The position numbers and the translations under genes were made by a program. This document shows positions 24,718 to 36,207 of a DNA stretch of 64,000 nucleotides, piece after piece (position 1 is the stretch's first letter; the number at the start of each line of letters is the position of its first letter). The notes beneath the pieces were generated by a model, which was not told where the DNA came from, did not search any database, and worked only from the letters and a program-made list of their open reading frames with translations. The stretch covers positions 10,042,112 to 10,106,111 of the forward strand of contig ML682067.1 of assembly GCA_007922195.1 (NCBI GenBank). The letters are read 5' to 3'. The DNA comes from Podocnemis expansa (lineage: Eukaryota; Chordata; Testudines; Podocnemididae).

Positions 24718-25667
24718 AGTACATCAGCTCATCTAGGTATTTGTCTAGTTTTACCACAGGCTACTTAAAAAGCACTAGCGATGTCAGAACAAACTAAAAG
24801 TCCATATGATGACTTGTTTATACCGTTCTATATGCTATACATTGAAATGTAAGTACAATAATCACATTCTAAACAATTTATTTAATGATTATATGGTAAA
24901 AATGAGAATGTGGGTAATTTTTCAGTAATCATGTGCTGAGACACTTTTGAATTTTTCTTTCTGATTTTGCAAGCAAGTAGTTTCAAGTGAGATGAAACTT
25001 GTCAGGTTTACAGGATAAATTCAGACTCCTAAAGGGAGTACAGTAGTCTGGAAAGTTTGAAGGCTACTGAGTTAACTTGTTCTCCTATCCAGGCCTGAGC
25101 TTTTCCTTTCCTTCCTCTCCCGCTTCTTGGTTCCCTGGCCCTGTCCTGGATAAGAAGAAGGGGTGAAATCCTGTTATGGCTATAGCTCATCCCACTTTAA
25201 AAGCACGCTTTCGTATGTGGATATCTGGAGATGATCAAGTTTTCAATTTGGGGAGGCTGCTGTCTGGTCACTCTCTGACCAAGTTAAGCAGAGTCCTTGT
25301 TTTTTGAAGGCACTTCAGAGCTCCCAGCAACAGAAGCCATCTGGATCAGGTTGTGGATAAAGGAAGGGTAGGCTTATTAGCTGACACACTTCAGAATTGT
25401 TTGCCTGCTCAGACTTTATTAATATTATGAGAGGCAAACACTCCACAGCTCTGCCTCCTAGCAGTGGCAAATGATCATATGAACTGTGCATCATTCATAC
25501 GTTATGGTGTATTAAAATATAATGCAAGTTGATATTTTTAAAATAGATTTAACAAAATATGTGATGCCTGCTTTGTGGATTTTTGTTTGTTTCACTTATT
25601 ATTTAACAACAAAATATAATACTTCTCCAAGTTATTAATGTGAATAATCAAGGTTCTTTCTTTGTCA
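24718..25667. other. Intergenic DNA, nothing recognised
   Basis: No supported frame or repeat end. Confidence 0.5.
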
Positions 25668-26060
25668 TAGACTTTAAGGTCAGAAGGGATCTGCATGATC
25701 ATGTAGTCTGACCTCCTGCACAATGCAGGCCACAAAACCTCACCCACCCCTGCAATAAGCTTCTAACCTATGACTGAGTTATGAAAGACCTCAAATCCTG
25801 ATTTAAAGACTTTCAGATACAGAGAATTCACCAGCAGATGAGCTATTTCCCCATGCTACAGAGGAAAGTGAAAACCCCCCAGAGCCATAGCCAACCTGCC
25901 CCGGGGGAAGATTCCTTCCCAACCCCAAATATGGTGATCAGTTAAACCCTGAGCTTGTGGTCATGTCTCACTAGTCAGTTATCTAAGAAAGAATTCTCTG
26001 TAATAACTCAGAACCCATCCCATCAACCATACCATTCTATTCATTCTGAATCCATTAATG
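25668..26060 (-). repeat. CR1 LINE 3' region
   Basis: Starts CATAGACTTTAAGGTCAGAA, then ATCATGTAGTCTGACCTCC, CACAATGCAGGCCACA and CCCCGGGGGAAGATTCC: the reverse complement of the CR1 3' end. The same sequence in sense orientation is at 36870-37240. Confidence 0.85.
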
Positions 26061-26079
26061 TATACGAGTAGTTTAAATA

Positions 26080-27370
26080 GTTTGTTCTATACATTCCATT
26101 TGGCTAGACTGAATTTTATTTGCCATTATATTGCCAGTTTTGTTACATCCTCCAGGAGTTATTTACAATCCTGTTAGTTTTGTCCAATTTAAATAGCTTT
26201 GTATTGTCAGCAGTTTTGCCACCTCATTATTCATCCTCTGTCTCCAGTCATTAATAAATATATGGGGCTAAAGGGAGGGTGAAATTGATCCCACCACTGA
26301 TCCTGTAGCACTTCTGGTTGTCACTGCACTATTAACATCTTTCCATACTTAGCACTGGCCATTTATCCTTGTCCTTTTCTCTTTCCTTTTAATCCACAAC
26401 AAAGACTTTATCTCTCAGCCCACAGTCACCAAGTTTCCTTAAAAGCCTCTTGTGAATGGTATATCAAATATCTTTGAAATGTCTCTCTAAATGTTTTTCA
26501 CTGAGTCTCTTTTGTTCAATGTTTTGTTAACTCATTTATAAAATGTTAACAGTTTTGAGAAGTATGATTTATGCTCACTAATAGGAATATCAGATCATCT
26601 GTGCTGACTTGCAATTTACCCATATTGAATTTTTCTCTATATCTTATTTATCTACTCTGGGTGTTTCGTAATTACATTCAGTGATTTACTCAACAATTTT
26701 TCCTGTTACTGAATTAAGCTTCTCTGATCTTCACTTCCCAGGGTCAGCGTTAAAAGCTATTTTAAAGATTGGTACAATGCTGGCCACCTTCCACTCATCC
26801 AGGAGAAGGTCTGTTGTAATGATAAATTGCATATCTTTAGTGATAAATTATAGTATGCCAGCTATTGTGTTTCATCCTTTAATTCCTTCAGAACTTCCGA
26901 TAAATATAATCTGATCTTGTGATTTATTACAACTGAAATTTCTTAAGGTGTTCCATCACCAATATTTTTAATAGCTCTTTATCCATTAGGCCTTTAACAT
27001 CACTAGCTGTAACTTCAGAGTAACTTCAGGATAAAAATTCATCGCAACCTCTTGTAATGAAGACAGCAAAATAAATCATTTAGCATCAGTGAAGTCTCTT
27101 TATGCTGGTCCTTTGCCCTCTTTACACTCAGCAGTCTAGCAGATCTGTTTACTCTAGCCAGCTTCCTATGTATGATTTACTTAAATAATTATCTTAAATA
27201 ATTTCTTATTATTTATCTAAATATCTTTTACCATTTGTTCTTTGTATGTGATTTTAGCGTCCTTTTAATCTTTGTATTAGATGTTGTCTGCCAAATGTTC
27301 CATTCTCTTAGCATTGCTTTAGCTGCATTTCCATTTCTAAACAGTACAATGAGGACCTAGATGAATTCTT
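26080..27370 (-). pseudogene. CR1-clade LINE reverse transcriptase region, antisense
   Basis: Read on the minus strand, the stretch near 26190-26225 gives a frameshifted ADNTKL where CR1 has the FADD catalytic box. Next to it, CATTAATAAATATATGGGGC corresponds to the reverse of the block coding for F.IFIND. Further right are blocks in the order expected for the palm and fingers (GTTTTGAGAAGTATGATTTA, AACAATTTTTCCTGTTACTG, ATGCTGGCCACCTTCCACTC). Many stops; non-functional and old. Confidence 0.65.
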
Positions 27371-27453
27371 ATACCTTGACATTTAATCACACTGCTGTTT
27401 TCCTTCCTTCCTTTTTTTCCCCCCCTTAAATATGTAGACTTTTTGTGCCCTTC

Positions 27454-27824
27454 CTTGAGAGCAGGGGTGTAGCCATGGGTGGGCCTAGGTAGGCCACGCC
27501 CACCCGCTCAGCCCTGAGGCCTGCCCACCTTAGCCCCCAGCAGTGGTACAAACTTGGTCACCACCGCTGCAGGGCCAATCAGCAGCTGGCAGCTGCGAGT
27601 GGGACAGAGGTGCCAATGCCACCACCTCTTCTTCATTTGCAGCCACTGGCTGCTGGTCAGCTGCATAGCTGTGAAGCCTGTGCTGCTGCCAACCCGGGCA
27701 TGGTGGCCCTAACTCCTATCCCTAACCCTAACCCTAGCCCTTCAGGGGGTGGGGGTGGGAGCTGTTCTTGCATTTGCAGGAGCCTGACCAGAAAACAGGG
27801 GCTGGCTACACACCTGCTTGAGAG
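27454..27824. mobile_element. hAT element with perfect 8-bp TSDs
   Basis: Element 27462-27816. Ends CAGGGGTGTAG and CTACACACCTG are inverted repeats. CTTGAGAG is duplicated exactly at 27454-27461 and 27817-27824. GC-rich inside; holds a short CCCTAACCCTAACCCTAG run near 27720. No transposase. Confidence 0.88.
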
Positions 27825-28333
27825 ACTTCTATGTGTCTTCCTTGTTGAAGTGATAAGTGATAATTTCCTAATTTCGCCCTTCATTCATAGGTGGAGTTTG
27901 ACCATTTAACTTGGGGGTACAGCATGGCTGCTGGGGATATAGGGAGGGGGTGGTTCCTGTAAGTCAGGGCCTAGCCAGTGCCCCCACACCACAAGTTAGT
28001 GCTGGGACATCACACCCTGCCTCGGTATCCCAGTCTGCCTTGGGCTGGGGAGCTGCAGCTTGTAGCCGGTGTAGCCTGAGATTTTTGCTACCTGATTAAC
28101 TTGGGAATAAATTCAAATTAATAAAAGAATTTATACATCAAGAATGGCATAAGGCAATCTGATAAAATTTTCAGTAGAAATTAGTTGGATGATGCAAAAT
28201 AAGTAGCATTCAAAATAAGCAATGTATGAAATAAGGAATGGAAATAAGTGCTGGACCTTTAAATGAACTCGCTCCTTCTCTCATCAAGTGAATCCAGGCA
28301 AACGTGAACATGTAGATCATGGACAGACCTAAC

Positions 28334-28371
28334 TTATATCTATATCTATATCTATATCTATATCTATATAT
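28334..28371. repeat. (TATATC)n microsatellite
   Basis: About six tandem TATATC units. Confidence 0.9.
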
Positions 28372-28484
28372 ACATATTTAATTGACCAAGACCGGTCAAA
28401 ACTAGGCAGTCCAAATATGGGCAAAAAAGGATGAAATCACCCTTTTTCTGATTGGTTGAAGGGATATGAGTGGGCGTTCAGAGT

Positions 28485-28493
28485 TATATAAAA
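28485..28493 (+). promoter_or_regulatory. TATA box of the LTR-like block
   Basis: TATATAAAA preceded by an ATTGG box 30 bases upstream. Likely a relic promoter of the retroelement. Confidence 0.5.
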
Positions 28494-28578
28494 AGAGCGG
28501 CATCTGCAACTGGGCTTTGGAGATCTCTCCCACTCCTAACAGGTACCAAGGAGCCTTTTGGCTGTGGTTCCTCTTGCA

Positions 28579-29427
28579 CTAGGGCTATGTCCACACACAA
28601 GCCCTTGTTTTGAAACAAGCTGCTTTGAAATAAAGGCCTTATTTCGAAATGCCTTATTTCGAAGTAACAAAAAGCTATTTCGAAATAAGGAAAAAGGAGG
28701 GAATTGAAATAGCATGTCCACTGTGACATGCTATTTCGAAATAGGAGAGGGGAGGGGGAGGGAGGCCTTGTGCTGGGCTGGGGAGGCCCCGCCCCTGGGC
28801 TTCTCCTGGCCCCCCACGGCTCCTTCTGGGCACAGGGGGGGCTTCCCTGCCCCCCGTGGCTCCTGCTGGGCATGGGGGGGCTTCCTCGGCATGGCACTGG
28901 GGGGCTTCCCCAGTGCGGCGCTGGGGAACCCCCCCTGCACCCAGCAGGAGCTGCAGGGGGGCAGGGGAAGCCCGGGGGCGGGGCGCCCAGGGCTTGGGGG
29001 AAGCCCCAGCTGGCTTCCCCAGCTTCCCCTTGCCAGGGGTAGGGGGGGCGAAGGGGGCTGAGGCTCCCATCCCCCCCTGCTCCCAGCAAGGGGAAGAGGA
29101 GGGAAGCCGGCTGGGGCACCCTCCAACCACCTGCACCCCACTCAGCACCCTGGCCAGGGTGCCGATCCCTGGCCAGGGTGCTGAGGGGGAAGGTCCTTGT
29201 TATTTCAAAATAACATGTCCAAATGGCTTATTTCAAAACAACTGGTTTCAAAATAACCTTCCTTTTGAAAGCAAAGTGGTTTGAGCTGTATCGAAAGGAG
29301 GGCTCTTATTTCGAAACGAGGAGCTCCCTCCCTTCAAAACAAGAAAACGTTGTGTGGACATAGGGACTTTTATTTCGAAACAACCAGTGTTGTTTTGAAA
29401 TAAGAGCCCTGTGTGGACATACCCTAG
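28579..29427. mobile_element. Large TTTCGAAATAA-type MITE with GC-rich core
   Basis: Element about 28582-29424. Left end GGGCTATGTCCACAC and right end GTGTGGACATACCC are inverted repeats of the same kind as at 18296-18688. Both flanks carry TTATTTCGAAATAA-type units; the middle (about 28740-29190) is an unrelated, very GC-rich core with CCCC/GGGG runs. Flanking triplets are CTA and TAG, so no clean duplication. Six overlapping frames of 61-157 codons on both strands are a composition effect. Confidence 0.75.
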
Positions 29428-30496
29428 GAGTCTCACGCTCAGCCACCCGCAGAGAGTGTAACAGCGTCTCTGGTGGAGGGCACCCTAGCGTCAGGCTCGA
29501 CTGATGGCCTTGAGCTCTGCTTAAAAGTCCTGGGTGCCACTCCCGCACACATTCACTGTGCGACAGTATCATTTCCCTAAAGGGCACCCTAGCATCAGGC
29601 TAGACTGATGTCCTTGAGCTCCGCTTGAAAGTCCTGGGTAACATACCATGTGCAAAATGGCATTAGGTTGTCTTGGTGGCCTTAAGTTTCATGAAGGTTT
29701 CATTCTGAGGAGGCTACATCACTCGACCAACTGAGTCCTGACTCAAGGTGCATGCTTCTAAGAAAGCCTGACTGGCTGCATGACGATTTTGATCCAAAGG
29801 AACCCGAACCAAGTCTCCCCTTGAGCCTCAGGGCTCCAAAGCCTTAACACTGCTAAAAACTCCGGTGAGCGCAGCAGAGACTTCTGCTGACACAAAGCTG
29901 TAACTGCAGCTGTGAGCCTTAGTGAACCTGCTGAGCCAACATCTCTCCAGACGCTGAGGAGAATTGTGGTAGAGTGGCAGCGTGGAACAGATGGAGCAGA
30001 AGAAACCATCTGACAGGCTTTCTTGAAAACTGGACTCCATCTGATTGTGGTAAGAGAAAGGGCCCAGGAAGGGTAGTAGATCACAGGCTAAGGTCCTAGA
30101 CCAAAAATCACGGTTATAAACTAACAAATCGCTTATGAGCGCTAACCGCTGACAGGGACCCGACCCGTACAAAGTAGCCTGTGGTGCTAAGTAAACCAGC
30201 AGGAAGAGCTTAAGTTGGGAAACCCTCATTGTGCTGAGAAGGGAAATAGATGTAATAACTGAGATCTCCCCATTCTGCAAGTGACTGATCTCCACTTGCT
30301 GAACATTACTGTAAATACAGATGTATATGTGTTTTAGTGTTAACTGTTTAAACTGTTAGTCTGTAATTACGTGGTGTAACACAGCAGAGCAGCATTCCAT
30401 TCTAAACTGTCACTCTGAACTGCTCGCTGTGATATACAGGTACTGATTCAAACGCCTATCTTCAGTTTCTGAATCTCATAATTTTGTAAGATCTTA

Positions 30497-30502
30497 AATA
30501 AA
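30497..30502 (+). promoter_or_regulatory. Polyadenylation signal of the LTR-like block
   Basis: AATAAA followed by a T/G-rich stretch within 60 bases. Confidence 0.45.
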
Positions 30503-30888
30503 TAGTTACTTGTTTTTGAAGAATTCCTGGCTCTAAGTTTCTTGGTCTGTTCTTGATTGGTGGGCTGTAGCCATATTTTCCACCAGGGGTTTTTACCCAT
30601 TTAGACAGCACTGGTCCCACCCTCCTTATCCCAGAGTTATGTACTTAAGAATCAGACTGCTGGACAGCCTGGTGTTAAGTTCTGGGGTAATACCGGGCAG
30701 TGGGCTCTGCCAGCTAGGGGAGGAGTGGCATATGGAGGGGGGCCATCCATGTCCCCAGCATTGGCCTGGGGTGGGCACCGGCAGAGCCCTCCTTGGAGAA
30801 GCCACTCACACTGACATCCCCAGTGGCAGTGCCAATCCAGTCCATGGCCCCCTTATTTAACCTGTCCCACTCCCTCGATGAACCCAGT

Positions 30889-31597
30889 GTAGGTGAAAGT
30901 AAAAGGTTAAGATAGGAAAAATGAGTAGACGTGTCTAGGTGTTGGCTTAAGGCCTAACAAAGTACTCCAGCAGTGTGTCTCAGTGGAATGTACAGTGCAC
31001 CTGAACTGAAGGTATGGACATGAAACAGGTTGTGAAGTTCAACTTCACTGACATTGGCAAGAAACAAGCTGAAATTGTCATTATAAGTGAAAAATGGAAA
31101 AGCACCTGAAAGGTGGGAGGTGTTGAGTCAGTCTAATGCCAACGATAATGCCAAAGAGAGAGGGAGGTATCATATAAGTAACCCATGCAAAGGTAAGGTT
31201 TCAGTCAAACCATGCCACTTGGATGTATAGAGATGTCCAATGATGCGTGGACCTATCTAATTGATGGGTGGCATCAAAAACGGGTATGTGGACCAATAAA
31301 GGTAAAATTGGATCTTGAAAGGGGCTGAGTCAGTAGGTCTGAGTAGGGTAAAAGAATAGGAGCCATGGAGGTCAAACTTCATGCAGCTGAAGAGGGTGAC
31401 AGTGAATCTTGCTGTCAGTTGAGCTGTTCCATTGCATCAAGAGCACCAATGCTGCCAACAAATCTGTTGAAATAGATTGTTTGCCATAGTGCTATGTTGC
31501 AATAAAACCTAGCTGGCACCTTCATTTCTACAAAGATCTGTGGTCATGTTGATCTCCTCGATTGTGAGTGCTGCCTCAGTTTACATCTTGCACACAG
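30889..31597 (+). mobile_element. Probable retroviral-type solo LTR
   Basis: Opens TGTAGGTGAAAGTAAAAGG and can be closed at a CA near 31597. It contains ATCATATAAGTAACC, a weak TATA-like site, and AATAAA at 31501-31506 followed by TGTGGTCATGTTGATC. No coding part. The exact ends and duplication are uncertain. Confidence 0.5.
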
Positions 31598-31609
31598 GGT
31601 ACACCTAGG

Positions 31610-31790
31610 CTCCAAATCACTGGGCTAACAAAGTACCCTCTAGAGATTTGAGCCAAAGGAAACCCCAAAGCGTTAACCAAGAGAACACCTCGGCTTAGGA
31701 TCACCAGGCTAACTAAGTTTCTGCTTAAGATCCAAACCAGGCTCTAGATCACTGGGTAATGGAGTTCCCATTAGAGATCTAAACCGGGGA
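31610..31790. repeat. Three degenerate tandem-like units next to the LTR
   Basis: Units resembling GCTC.A.ATCACTGGG..A followed by TAGAGAT.T.A.CC occur near 31611, 31690 and 31742. They follow the LTR at once, so may be part of an internal leader. Confidence 0.45.
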
Positions 31791-31797
31791 TAATCCT

Positions 31798-33054
31798 GAG
31801 GGAGCACGCCTTCAGAGACTCACGCACACAGCCAGACTGATATCAGTGCAGGACACAAAATGACACTGTTAAGAACACATCTTGTCTGGTTGCACAGGGA
31901 CTGGGTTGGCACACTAGGGATGTTGGCAAACAGAGAGGCAGTTCCTCTGAAGAGGGCCAGACTGGCACCAGGGGCATCACGTCCTCCTGCCTCCTCTCTT
32001 GGCACATCACTGAAGCTGGGGAAGTCTGGCCAAGGGGGGGGGGGAGAACACCAGGAGGTGTGGAGGGCAGGTGGGGAAAGTCAAAAAGTTTGGAGAGCAT
32101 TGCCTCCCACACTCCCACCAAACTACAGCCATGCCTTTGTTCTAAATAAAATTTTTCAGTTAAAGAAAACAATTCTTCCTTTGAAACACAGTGAGAAAAT
32201 ACAGCCTCTTGATATGTAAACTTACTGTAACTATGTAGAGCCAGTTTGTGATCCCCCTTTACTTATATATTGGTAATCTCGTTAACTTCATTGGGACTAC
32301 TAATGTAAATTAGGGGATTGAAATGTGGCTCATTGTGATCATTGTTACAGCTATTGTAAGCACACTTGCAACTTCCAGGATCAACTATCTTCTTTATTGT
32401 GATAATAGATTTTGTGCCACCTGATACCTCTCAGCATTTCATCACTGTTTGATACAGAGGTCTATAATATGCTTTCTGTTCTCCTTTTTTTTTTTTAAGG
32501 GTCTGGAATTTGTATAACAGGTTTGTTACAGTCTCCCTCTAAAAGGCTGTCTACATTACTCATGAGATCAGATGCTTTATTCCTAGTAGGCATATTATCT
32601 GAGGTTACTCATGGTCATTTTACATCCAGATATCTATATTGCTGAGTTCCCAGCCTCCACAACTGCCTTGCTTAGCAAGTTCAGTACAACCTTCACCCGA
32701 GAATACTTTCTTGCTGTCAGAAGAATGATCACCATAAACATCTCTTGCTGAAAAAGTTTCCTTCTAAGGAAAATGACCATTCATTTTTTCTCAATCTTTT
32801 TTCACCACAATGCTGGATTTCTCACTCTGAGTGAGCCTGTTCCACTCCATCTGTATATTTTTCTGCTTCTTACTCATTTGTAGTTCAGCAACCCAAACAG
32901 TACGTAATTTCTGAATATATAGTGTTACAAGAAGTTACCATGCATTCAGTATTCACCCTGTAAAACTCATTTCCAGTCTCTTCATCCACCACCCTACAAA
33001 GAAGAAATTGGTGGTGTTTTTTTAGGCCTCGAATTTATTATTATTGTTATTGTG
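31798..33054. other. Intergenic DNA, G-rich repeat-like part at 31930-32130
   Basis: A GC-rich piece with a G9 run near 32036 ends in ACTACAGCCATGCC, which resembles the inverted CAGGGGTGTAGCCATGG start of the hAT at 27462; no left end found. The rest is AT-rich with nothing recognised. Confidence 0.35.
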
Positions 33055-33990
33055 ATGGCGTGTACAAGTCCCAAACGGTCCAACAAGGATTAATCCTACT
33101 TTGTGTGCCAAGAAGGCCACTTTCCTTCAACTCTACTGGGCATGCTTCATCTGTGACTTCAGTATAAAAGAAAGCAGCTTAGTTCAGTTGGGGTGGACTG
33201 CAAAGGAAAAAGGATATACTTTGGGCTTCTGGCCAGGAACTGCCACTGCCTCAAACCATGCAGGCCCCATAACACAGACAGTCATTTCACCACCTGAAGG
33301 AGGCCCCGAAGGAACAGAGTCACTGGGAGCAGCAGGAGCAGTTCCCAAAAGCCGCAGAGTTCATCACAGGGAAAAGGGATAGGAAGTAACCCATGAGACT
33401 TAAACTTTGCTAGAGTGGATGAATTGGAGGACCAGTCATCATGTTCTAGGAGGATCCCTGCTTTTGGTAGCAAGTACATCTGCTGCTGCTAGGACTTGGG
33501 CTGCAGTTCGGAAGAGTAGGGAGGTTCTGAGCCCTCTTACCCTGGGAACCACACATCCCAGGTGGTGCCCCATTTTCCCAAGTTACTATTAGACCCTTCT
33601 GCCCTGCCTGAGAGGGTTACTTTATTGCCTCTGGCTATTAGTTCCAGAGCTGTAATGTGGCATTTTGCTGCCCGGGGCGCCTTCTGATTGGAATGCATCC
33701 CTTCCCATTAGTGGCGCTCAGAGCCAGCGCCGTAAAGCTGCCCCTTCAATAGTGCGGCTCTACTGAGCCGCTGTGGGCCGCCCGGGGCTGTGCCCCATCA
33801 GCCTCACTGTAGTTACGGCTCTGGTTAGTTCCCAGTGACCTGCGAATCAGGCCCACCCTATAGATTCTGGCCACTAGACCACACATCCCAGACTGCATGG
33901 GAGCCATATTGACATAGGCCATTAGGCCAAACTGCCCTGAAACCCAGAATGGAAAGTTAGACCCAACCACTGGGTTACAACATACTGCCC
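33055..33990 (+). mobile_element. Gypsy-type LTR remnant B
   Basis: Same layout as 7736-8540: GGATTAATCCT, GGGCATGCTTCATC, TATAAAAG (33163-33170) and, further on, ATTCTGGCCACTAGACC and CATATTGACATAGGCCATT. A small inverted-repeat element (33646-33824) has inserted into it. No internal coding region nearby. Confidence 0.6.
33638..33832. mobile_element. Small inverted-repeat element with 8-bp TSD
   Basis: Ends CCAGAGCTGTAA and TTACGGCTCTGG are inverted repeats; TTAGTTCC occurs on both sides (33638-33645 and 33825-33832). The inside carries CCCGGGGC boxes. The 8-bp duplication suggests a hAT-type transposase acting in trans. Confidence 0.75.
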
Positions 33991-34805
33991 TCCAGCATCA
34001 AAGGGAGTCAAGTATACAAGCTCTACAATAACTATTTATTATTTAGAGGTTGCATTGTCTTTAACTATTTAAGTTAGAGATGTGAGGCACCCGAACTTCT
34101 ATTTGGATTTTGACACCAATACTTCAGTACTGTAACAATACAGATAGTGGTTAGCCATTTGTGCCATTATGATTCTAAGCCACATGACCAGATATGCAGA
34201 ACTGAATCAGACATTCAGGCAGGTAAAGGTTTGGGAGTTTCTGTTTTTACATTGATTGGGACACAATAAGTAACAAGTGAACTGTCATGGTTGAAAACAG
34301 GATGTAATTTTGGGGAAAATATTTCTTTTATTAACTGAAATTTGGAATTTTGATGAACAACATCAACAACATGACATTTTTTACTACTTCTACTCGGGGT
34401 CTGGTGCTAAGAGTATGACGCTGGGATCCAAGAACACTTGGGATTTAGTTTTGATTCCACAACTGATTTGCTTGGGACTTTTAAGTCACTCAGGACTTGA
34501 TCTTAAACTACTGGAGTCAGTGGGGGATGTTGAGTGCTCAGCACTTTTGAAAACCAGGCAATTTCTTTAAATACTTAAATATTGATTTAAGAGCCTAACT
34601 GTGGACATTCGCTTTTAAAATCCAGACCATGATCTTCTTTGGTTTTGTTTTGTTTTTCCTCCCACCATCAAAAAAAAAAAGGAGATTTGTGGCTCTCATG
34701 CTGGGTGAAAAGCTAGCTATTTTAAGTCCTGGAGATTTTTAGTCATGTAGTTTTGAGAGCACTCTCAAGATAATACATCATGCATTTTAAAAACTGTATC
34801 TTTGA
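33991..34805. other. Intergenic DNA with a possible CORE-SINE relic
   Basis: The stretch 34430-34570 has GGGACTTTTAAGTCACTCAGG and TGAGTGCTCAGCACTTTTGA, reminiscent of CORE-SINE and sauropsid repeat tails, but too diverged to assign firmly. Confidence 0.35.
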
Positions 34806-35239
34806 CCTGGTCTACACTGTGAATTTAAGTCAATGGAAGCCCCCCTTCCATCAACCATATAATGTGACTCTTTACTGCCAGATCTGTTCAGCTGACCTAA
34901 ACTTGCTGGAAACAATGACTTAATAAAATCACATCCATGAGGGGTGTAGTTTTAAAATCGAAGTAGATGGGTCGAATGAAAGGCAATGTAGGTGGAGAAC
35001 TGTGTAAATCGACATCACTGGCCTCCAGAAGGTGGCCCATAATTCTCTGCTGTGACTCTCTTGGCATGTTTTTCAACTCTTGCACTATGACAGTGTTCAT
35101 AAGAAAAAGCTCTCCCCTGCTTAAGCCCTGGAAAAATTCGAATTCCCATTTCCTGTTTGGTCAATGTGAAGAGAAGTCACTACTGCAACTGATCATGGTG
35201 ACTAAATGCTACATATGCACTCCAGCCTGAAGTAGACCT
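34806..35239. mobile_element. Inverted-repeat element, GGTCTACAC type
   Basis: The left end CCTGGTCTACACTG and the reverse complement of the right end (AGGTCTACTTC) match. AT-rich inside with GAATTTAAGT and TTTAAAATCGAA units. No transposase and no clear duplication. Confidence 0.55.
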
Positions 35240-35950
35240 GAGATGTTGGATCTCATCTGTCTGTATGGAGAAGAGTGTTTTCAGGCATGGTTCTGATCCA
35301 CCAGAAGAAACATAGATAGCTATGAAAAGATATCATGGGGCATGTTTGAGAAGAAGCACAACAGTGACATGCAGCAGTGCTGTGTTAAAATCAAAGAAGT
35401 AAGGGAAGTGTGTCAAAAGACAAGGGATGTGAAAAGTTTTACTAGTTTATCATCAAAACTGAGCTCAATACATTTATGGACGGGATGGTATGATTGGACA
35501 GCCTAATTTGGCAATTAACAATCTAAACTGGGAACCCCCCAGGGACTGGCTAAGAGTAGTTGTCACAGAGATAGTTTAAATTACTTTATAAAATCCATTA
35601 TTGCTTAAAAGCATAAAGCATAGAATTGAGAAAAGGTTAGTTGATGAATATACAATATAATAATTAGCTCATACAAAAAGAATACATTTAGGAAATCTTA
35701 TGCAGTTTATAATTTGATACATTATGTTTCCTGTTAAAGTTTATAGTGGTTATACTTACACCCAAGAAGATGAGTGTGCCCAGTGCCTCAATTGACAGGA
35801 AGAGTGCAGAGTCTAGCAATCCCAACTGATATATTTAAACTTATTAAAGCAACAAAGACTAGATAGCTAAGAAGGAACAAGATGGGTCTGTGGTGTTCTT
35901 TCTCAAGAAAGGCAGAGCTCAAAACTAGCATTGGAAGCTCCTCCTTTACT
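35240..35950. other. AT-rich intergenic DNA, nothing recognised
   Basis: No supported frame or repeat end. Confidence 0.5.
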
Positions 35951-36207
35951 AAAATAAACAAGGAGTTGTGTGGCACTTTAAAACTAACAAATTTATTTTT
36001 CGCATGAGCTTCTGTGGGAGAAAATCCCACTTCCTCAGATGCTTCAATGATGGGTGAACTTACAGAATGGAATAAAAGATATTCATTCCATTCTGTAAGT
36101 TCACCCATCATCAAAGCATCTGAGGAAGTGGGATTTTCTCCCACGAAAGCTCATGCAAAAAATAAATCTGTTAGTCTTAAAGTGCCACACGACTCCTTGT
36201 TTATTTT
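35951..36207. mobile_element. Head-to-head pair of PLE family A tails (palindrome)
   Basis: Two 123-bp arms (35951-36073 minus, 36085-36207 plus) separated by 11 bases. About 8 mismatches by eye, so about 93% identical as inverted repeats. Each arm is the PLE tail from the TGTAAGTTCACCC block through the hammerhead-like core to ACTCCTTGTTTATTTT. The plus arm keeps all core residues (36116-36156); the minus arm reads AGAA in place of GAAA. Frames reading out of both arms give nearly the same peptide, a shadow of the inverted repeat. Confidence 0.9.

Larger units (their letters stand above)
28080..30560 (+). mobile_element. LTR-like block interrupted by a MITE
   Basis: Contains an ATTGG box (28451-28455), a TATATAAAA box (28485-28493), and far downstream AATAAA (30497-30502) followed by a TG-rich stretch (TTCTTGGTCTGTTC), the order of an LTR promoter and polyadenylation signal. 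A 0.84-kb inverted-repeat element sits about 90 bases after the TATA box. About 60 bases beginning AGGGCACCCTAGC are repeated at 29477 and 29580. No TG/CA ends or duplication could be placed; without the insertion about 1.0-1.2 kb separate TATA from AATAAA, long for an LTR. The minus-strand frames there are not supported. Confidence 0.5.

Noticed and set aside
28484..29284. Many Gly/Pro/Ala-rich frames up to 211 codons on both strands
   Set aside because: Caused by the GC-rich core of a MITE; mutually overlapping and no domain.
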